From assembly GCA_019420275.1 (NCBI GenBank), contig JAHZHN010000024.1:1-10835 (forward strand): a stretch of DNA of 10,835 nt, read 5' to 3'. The position numbers and the translations under genes were made by a program. The stretch comes from Clostridiales bacterium (lineage in GTDB: Bacteria > Bacillota > Clostridia > Lachnospirales > Lachnospiraceae). Within the stretch, counting starts at the first letter, position 1, and each line of letters begins with the position of its first letter. Under the pieces are notes generated by a model that saw nothing but the letters and a program-made list of their open reading frames with translations, did not search any database and was not told where the DNA came from. Below are positions 7,051 to 10,835 of the stretch, one piece after another.

Positions 7051-8331
7051 ATGAAAGAAATCAGAATTGCGATTATTGGAACAGGAATGATCTCACACAG
7101 ACATATGACAGTCATTGAGAATCTGAAAAAAAGAGGACAGGCGCTCAAAGTTGTGGCAGCAGCAGAAATTGACAAAGAAAAACTGGAAGCCTTCGGAAAA
7201 CAATATGGGATTCCGGAAGAAAATCTCTACCAGGATTTTCGTGAGATGTTAAAAAGAGACGACATTGACGAAGTAGAAGTATGCGTACATAATAATCTTC
7301 ATACTTCTGTAGCAACTGCAGTTATGGCAGCCGGTTTTGACTGCTATTCCGAGAAGCCAATGGCAGCAAGCTATGCAGATGCAAAAATTCTGTACGATGC
7401 ACAGAAAAAATACGGGAAAAAACTGGCAGTGCAGATCAGTTCCATTTATAATCCTCAGACACGTATCGCAAAGAAAATGATCGAAGAAGGAAAACTTGGT
7501 AAGATTTATCATGCGAGAAGTGTAGGGCACAGACGTCAGGGACGTCCGGGATATGACATGCCGTTCTTCAGCCCGGATTTTATCAATCCCAAAGTCGGAG
7601 TACATGGACCGCTGTTTGATCTTGGGATCTATCATCTGGCACAAATGCTTTATGTACTTGGCATGCCGGAATTAGAAAGCGTATATGGTATCCAGTCCTG
7701 TGATTACTGGACAGATAAAAGAATTGACAAGATCACAAATCGGACGGCACCGGTAGAAGACCTTGGAGTAGGAATTGCAAGATTTAAAGGCGGACTTTCT
7801 ATGGATATTTACGAAGACTGGGCAATGCACATGGATGACATCGGAACAAGCTTTATTGCAGGTTCCAATGGAGGATTGAAGTTCCTGGACGTAGATACGA
7901 CAGGTGGTCCTCTGGCTGTTCCGGAAGGCGGTTCCATCGTAGGCGGAGGCGCTCTCCAGAATCCGAAACTGGAGTGGTTTGGAGTGGATGAAGATGGAAA
8001 TCTCTTTGAAAATAAATTGAATTGCGCCATCGGTGATATTACAGGACAGCAGGAACTGATGCTGCATCCGGAAATGGAGAAATATAACGACAACCAGCTG
8101 CAGTGGTACTCTTACTTAAGAGGAGAGCTGGATGATACTACAAGAATTGATTCGCCATATATTGCAATGCAGACTGCTTTCCTTTCCGAAGGAGTGGTAC
8201 TTTCCAGTGAACTTGGCCGCAGTGTGACAGCAGAGGAGATCAAAGCAATGTCAAAATCAATCGCGCTTCGTGAGCAGGAAACACCATTTGGTACGATCAA
8301 GTATGATTTTGATGAATACAAACCAGAATAA
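7051..8331 (+). CDS. Gfo/Idh/MocA-family NAD(P)-dependent sugar dehydrogenase (426 aa)
   Basis: The N-terminal Rossmann fold shows IRIAIIGTGMISHRH (residues about 4-18, GxGxxS/G type) and the family's EKPMA motif (E101-K102-P103), whose lysine is normally catalytic. The C-terminal alpha/beta domain contains FDLGIYHLAQ (D190-H195); the histidine is one residue later than in the common DxGxH form. At 426 residues it is longer than the usual 330-380. Members of this family oxidise or reduce sugar hydroxyls at C3 of glucosides or C2 of inositols with NAD(H) or NADP(H). In C-glycoside pathways such an enzyme (DgpA type) makes the 3-keto glycoside that the deglycosidase needs. Which of the two dehydrogenases here does that step cannot be told from the sequence. 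AAGGAG lies at 7033-7038; the gene follows the TIM-barrel gene by 42 bases. Confidence 0.88.
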   Translation: MKEIRIAIIGTGMISHRHMTVIENLKKRGQALKVVAAAEIDKEKLEAFGKQYGIPEENLYQDFREMLKRDDIDEVEVCVHNNLHTSVATAVMAAGFDCYSEKPMAASYADAKILYDAQKKYGKKLAVQISSIYNPQTRIAKKMIEEGKLGKIYHARSVGHRRQGRPGYDMPFFSPDFINPKVGVHGPLFDLGIYHLAQMLYVLGMPELESVYGIQSCDYWTDKRIDKITNRTAPVEDLGVGIARFKGGLSMDIYEDWAMHMDDIGTSFIAGSNGGLKFLDVDTTGGPLAVPEGGSIVGGGALQNPKLEWFGVDEDGNLFENKLNCAIGDITGQQELMLHPEMEKYNDNQLQWYSYLRGELDDTTRIDSPYIAMQTAFLSEGVVLSSELGRSVTAEEIKAMSKSIALREQETPFGTIKYDFDEYKPE

Positions 8332-8350
8332 AAAAGTGGAGGCGTGAAAA

Positions 8351-9424
8351 ATGGAAGAAGATATTCGTATTGCGATCATAGGTCATGGATTTATGGGACA
8401 TGAGCATGAAAAAATGCTCAGTGATTTTCCGGGGATCGAACTGGTGGGGATTTCAGACAGAGATCCCGGACAGCTTGAGGACGTAAAGAAAGGCATTAAG
8501 AGGTATGCGGATAATGAAGAATTGTTTGCAGATCCGGAAGTGGATGTAGTTATCATTGCCGCAAACAACAATCAGCATCACGATCTGGTACTTCAGGCAG
8601 CAGCCGCCAAAAAAGATATTATCTGTGAAAAGCCGGTTGCCATGAGTCTGGAAGAACTGGATGACATGGAACGGGCAGTCAAAGAAAATGGAGTGAAATT
8701 TACCGTTCATCAGCAGCGCAGATATGATCCGGATTTCCGGATCGCAAAAGAAGTATATGATTCCGGTACACTGGGAGATGTATATTCGATTAAAAACCAG
8801 CTGTATGGATTCAATGGAAATATGCATGACTGGCATGTACTGATCAGTGAAGGAGGCGGTATGCTGTATGACTGGGGCGTACACCTTCTGGATCAGGTAT
8901 GCTGGATGTTCCCGGGAGCAAAGCTGAAATCTGTATTTGCAGATATCCGCAATGTGATCAATACAGAGGTAGACGATTATTTCAACATTATGCTCCGGTT
9001 TGATAATGATGTGACGGCTACCGTAGAACTTGGCACATATTATCTGGCTGATAAGGTTCAGGATAAATGGTTTGAGCGGCACTGGTTCGTAGCCGGAAAT
9101 AAAGGAACTGCCTATGTAGATGGATTTTTCCCGGAAGGCAAGATTGTCCGGACTACAAGCCTTCTGACGAATGTAGGCGGCAAACGAACGATGACGGCAG
9201 CCGGACCGACAAGGTCTTTCGGACCGGCTCCGGAAGGCAGGATCGTGACAGAACCGCTTCCACAAGTAAATACCGAACACAGAAATTATTTTGAAAATTA
9301 TGTGAGAGCATATCACGGAGAAGAAGAATTTCTGGTGAAAATTTCAGAGGTACGGCGTATCTTGAAATTGATGGATGCAGTACGTGAATCCGGACGTACA
9401 GGAAAATCCATTGATTTTGAATAA
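8351..9424 (+). CDS. Gfo/Idh/MocA-family NAD(P)-dependent sugar dehydrogenase (357 aa)
   Basis: This 357-residue enzyme has the usual family length. The Rossmann motif is IRIAIIGHGFMGHEH (about 5-19), the catalytic-lysine motif is CEKPVAMS (K94), and the second domain has GGGMLYDWGVHLLDQ with D174 and H178 in the classic DxGxH register. ANNNQHHDLV (71-80) is the family's usual region before EKP. It is clearly different from the preceding dehydrogenase, so the pair is not a recent duplication. Expected role: NAD(P)-linked oxidation of a glycoside at C3, or the reverse reduction of the released 3-keto sugar. GGAGG at 8338-8342 is eight bases before the ATG, and only 19 bases separate the gene from the one before. 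It is the last gene of the operon and converges on the AraC gene with an 18-base gap; I see no terminator in the gap. Confidence 0.88.
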   Translation: MEEDIRIAIIGHGFMGHEHEKMLSDFPGIELVGISDRDPGQLEDVKKGIKRYADNEELFADPEVDVVIIAANNNQHHDLVLQAAAAKKDIICEKPVAMSLEELDDMERAVKENGVKFTVHQQRRYDPDFRIAKEVYDSGTLGDVYSIKNQLYGFNGNMHDWHVLISEGGGMLYDWGVHLLDQVCWMFPGAKLKSVFADIRNVINTEVDDYFNIMLRFDNDVTATVELGTYYLADKVQDKWFERHWFVAGNKGTAYVDGFFPEGKIVRTTSLLTNVGGKRTMTAAGPTRSFGPAPEGRIVTEPLPQVNTEHRNYFENYVRAYHGEEEFLVKISEVRRILKLMDAVRESGRTGKSIDFE

Positions 9425-9442
9425 ACCGTCTGAATAAAAGGC

Positions 9443-10297
9443 TCAACAGGGTGTCGAAGCGGCGATGCCGCGGGACTGCCGTGGAGTCATACCATAAATT
9501 TCTTTGAACAGCCGGTTAAAGATAGTCTGGTTTGTAAATCCGCTTTTGAGCATAACGTCGGAAATAGAAAGATCTGTATTCAGCAGGAGGCGTCCGGCGT
9601 GAGAAATCCGAACCTCATTCAGGTAACGAAGAAAAGTAATCCCCATATGTTGTTTGAAAAAACGACAGAAATATTCCCGGCTGAATCCAACCTGTGCAGC
9701 TATGGTATCCAGGGAAAGTTTTTCCATATAATGTTCGTTTACATATGTGATGATTTCCCGTATCGTATCATTGGAGTGACTGACAGGCGCAGTGGTCTCC
9801 GGGAGAGAATGTACAGAAAAATATCGAATTAAATCAGAAAGCATCAGCAAAGCCGTGCCGTCCGAGCGCATGGCGCTGGTGCTTTCGTTTGTTACATTCG
9901 TACGAGTCATAGTATGAGCCAGCTGACACAGGCGGAGATAATGTGTAGACCTGGGGTCATCAAGCGGAAGGGGACGACACCGGATGCGGTACAATTCAAA
10001 GTCCGGGCAATAGACCGAAAGTTGCTTTTTATCTACATGGATACATAAGAACATATACAAATTGGAATCAGAATGGATGGAATGTACCTCTTTGGAGTCA
10101 AAAACAATCAGCTGATTGCGGGAAAGAGAGAGGGTTTCCTGTTCGATGTGAATGGTAACAGATCCATTCAGACAAAATAAAATTTCCATTGCTTCATGCC
10201 AGTGTGCCGGAATATGAGGATTTTCTAATGCTGCCATAGAGACCTGAATTCCAAGATTTCCGAGAGGATGAAGCGCTTCATGATATACCTTTGCCAT
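9443..10297 (-). CDS. AraC-family transcriptional regulator with cupin sensor domain
   Basis: A 284-residue regulator of typical AraC length. Residues about 25-90 form a cupin-type sugar-sensing domain (PHIPAHWHEAMEILFCLNGSVTIHI, LIVFDSKEVHSI). Residues about 180-280 form the double helix-turn-helix domain: LSLDTIAAQVGFSREYFCRFFKQ, then ISDVMLKSGFTNQTIFNRLFKEIYGMTPRQSR, the AraC signature. The start is set by AGGAG (plus-strand CTCCT, 10303-10307) five bases before the ATG. It is convergent with the dehydrogenase operon and divergent from the small gene at 10448. A promoter with a consensus TATAAT lies at 10352-10357. It may regulate the glycoside cluster, the small gene or its own promoter; the sequence does not decide. 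Confidence 0.9.
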   Translation of the reverse strand: MAKVYHEALHPLGNLGIQVSMAALENPHIPAHWHEAMEILFCLNGSVTIHIEQETLSLSRNQLIVFDSKEVHSIHSDSNLYMFLCIHVDKKQLSVYCPDFELYRIRCRPLPLDDPRSTHYLRLCQLAHTMTRTNVTNESTSAMRSDGTALLMLSDLIRYFSVHSLPETTAPVSHSNDTIREIITYVNEHYMEKLSLDTIAAQVGFSREYFCRFFKQHMGITFLRYLNEVRISHAGRLLLNTDLSISDVMLKSGFTNQTIFNRLFKEIYGMTPRQSRGIAASTPC

Positions 10298-10326
10298 AAA
10301 AACTCCTTTTATCGTTTCAAAGAAAT

Positions 10327-10353
10327 GTCAATATCGTTGTAAAACAAGTCAAT
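10327..10353. repeat. Direct repeat GTCAAT with 21-base period in the AraC leader/promoter
   Basis: GTCAAT occurs at 10327-10332 and 10348-10353, exactly 21 bases apart, with a short palindrome TTGT-AAA-ACAA (10337-10347) between them. Two-turn direct repeats are typical AraC-family half-sites, and the second copy touches the -10 box of the AraC promoter, so self-regulation is plausible. A six-base repeat in AT-rich DNA can also arise by chance. Confidence 0.3.
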
Positions 10354-10381
10354 TATAACACTGGTTTGAACGTTGAAACAA
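10352..10381 (-). promoter_or_regulatory. Promoter of the minus-strand AraC gene
   Basis: Read on the minus strand, TTGTTT (plus 10376-10381) is followed after 18 bases by a perfect TATAAT (plus 10352-10357). The leader to the ATG at 10297 would be just under 50 bases. The -35 box is only a partial match. Confidence 0.55.
10364..10379. promoter_or_regulatory. Near-palindromic operator candidate, GTTTGAACGTTGAAAC
   Basis: This 16-base site is a palindrome except for one symmetric G-G pair of positions. It overlaps the -35 box of the AraC promoter and lies just upstream of a TAAAAT (10385-10390) that could serve the rightward gene at 10448. It has a central CG like CcpA/LacI-type sites but lacks two key cre positions. 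A further TTGAAAC/GTTTCAA pair links it to 10314-10320. Confidence 0.35.
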
Positions 10382-10447
10382 GGATAAAATACAAGATGTA
10401 AGAAGAAAACAACAAAGTGAGAATAGAGAATAAAAGGAGAGGAAATC

Positions 10448-10639
10448 ATGAATACAGCAGCTATTTCAAATAATCAGTCCGTAACAATGAATTCTGTAAA
10501 TGCAAATAAAAAAGTAAACTGGATGGAGCGTTTCAGAGCGTACCTGTTAGACAACGCAGAGTATTTTGCGGCAGGTTCTGCAATGATGACAGGAAATGCT
10601 TCTGCAGCAGTGCAGATCATGAAAACAGCAAGACGATAA
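10448..10639 (+). CDS. Small hypothetical protein, 63 aa
   Basis: I do not recognise this protein. A strong ribosome binding site (AAGGAGAGG, about 10434-10442) precedes the ATG, and a terminator-like structure follows, so it looks like a real single gene. The N-terminal 20 residues are rich in Asn, Ser and Thr and probably flexible; residues about 21-34 (KKVNWMERFRAYLL) are basic and amphipathic. Residues about 35-58 (NAEYFAAGSAMMTG, then NASAAVQIM) are Ala-rich and only moderately hydrophobic, too polar for a clear membrane helix. It ends in KTARR. There is no signal peptide and no Cys. It is divergent from the AraC gene with a 150-base shared promoter region, which hints that this regulator may control it. 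A small regulatory or membrane-associated peptide is possible, but that is only a guess. Confidence 0.65.
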   Translation: MNTAAISNNQSVTMNSVNANKKVNWMERFRAYLLDNAEYFAAGSAMMTGNASAAVQIMKTARR

Positions 10640-10733
10640 AACAGAGAGAAAAGAAACTGCGTTTCGCAGAATGCAAGAAAATAAAAAAAGCCGATGTTGG
10701 AGACGGAAGATCTGAGGAGAGAACATACAGAAC

Positions 10734-10761
10734 AAAGCCGCATCCATCAGTCGGCTTTTTT
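10734..10761 (+). terminator. Rho-independent terminator after the small gene
   Basis: AAAGCCG (10734-10740) pairs with CGGCTTT (10752-10758) around an 11-base loop, with T's running to 10761. A second upstream arm, AAAAAAGCCGA at 10684-10694, is complementary over 11 bases to 10751-10761 and could compete for the same 3' arm. A small CTGCG-TTT-CGCAG hairpin (10657-10669) lies between the stop codon and this structure. Confidence 0.65.
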
Positions 10762-10835
10762 GAATTTCAGCAGAAACATGAAAAAATCATAGCTGAATCG
10801 CTCATATCGTGGTAAACTAAACAGGAACCAGAAAA

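Noticed and set aside
8453..9316. Long minus-strand frame of 287 codons
   Set aside because: It is fully antisense to the 357-residue dehydrogenase and its translation has no domain-like pattern; it is a codon-usage shadow.
9459..9471. GCGGC-GAT-GCCGC hairpin near the convergent gene ends
   Set aside because: It lies inside the AraC coding end and has no T run on either side, so it does not look like a terminator.
9599..9832. Plus-strand 77-codon frame within the minus-strand AraC gene
   Set aside because: It is antisense to the conserved helix-turn-helix region and has no domain.
1..10835. CRISPR arrays, tRNA or rRNA genes, insertion sequences or phage genes
   Set aside because: No regularly spaced repeats, tRNA- or rRNA-like stretches, transposase or integrase frames, or terminal inverted repeats were seen.

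Overview
The window looks like a chromosomal segment of a gut-type Firmicute, probably a Lachnospiraceae member. The reasons are moderately AT-rich DNA, strong AGGAGG-type ribosome binding sites, short intergenic gaps, AraC-family regulators (one fused to a GH39-like domain) and a GPH-type sugar symporter. The species cannot be fixed from the sequence alone.

Layout, left to right. (1) 3-212: the 3' end of a protein with a SEC-C metal-binding tail. (2) 521-2935: an 804-residue AraC-type regulator carrying a GH39-like domain, closed by a strong terminator at 2981-3025. (3) 3195-5909: an apparent operon of a GPH/MelB-type symporter, a TIM-barrel protein and a 147-residue small protein. The last two match the alpha and beta subunits of C-glycoside deglycosidase (the DgpC/DgpB, DfgA/DfgB and CarB/CarC family). 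A terminator at 5932-5968 closes this unit. (4) 6169-9424: a second operon of another TIM-barrel isomerase/epimerase and two Gfo/Idh/MocA dehydrogenases. (5) 9443-10297, minus strand: a second AraC regulator, convergent with the operon. (6) 10448-10639: a 63-residue protein of unknown function, followed by a terminator.

Proposed joint function (inference from families). The symporter imports an intact plant glycoside, such as a flavonoid C-glucoside. A Gfo/Idh/MocA enzyme oxidises the sugar C3 hydroxyl to a ketone. The alpha/beta deglycosidase then cleaves the anomeric bond by elimination, releasing the aglycone and a 3-keto-2-hydroxyglucal. The second TIM barrel and second dehydrogenase would hydrate or isomerise and then reduce the sugar product to a usable hexose, possibly recycling the cofactor. 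No classical glycosidase gene and no sugar kinase gene lies in the window.

The most notable unexplained signal is a palindrome, TGCAACA-N13-TGTTGCA. It occurs with identical arms, identical spacing and the same first four spacer bases upstream of both enzyme operons (2986-3012 and 5981-6007). It is a good candidate for a shared operator that makes the two operons one regulon. The first copy lies inside the terminator stem of the regulator gene; the second is not a terminator.
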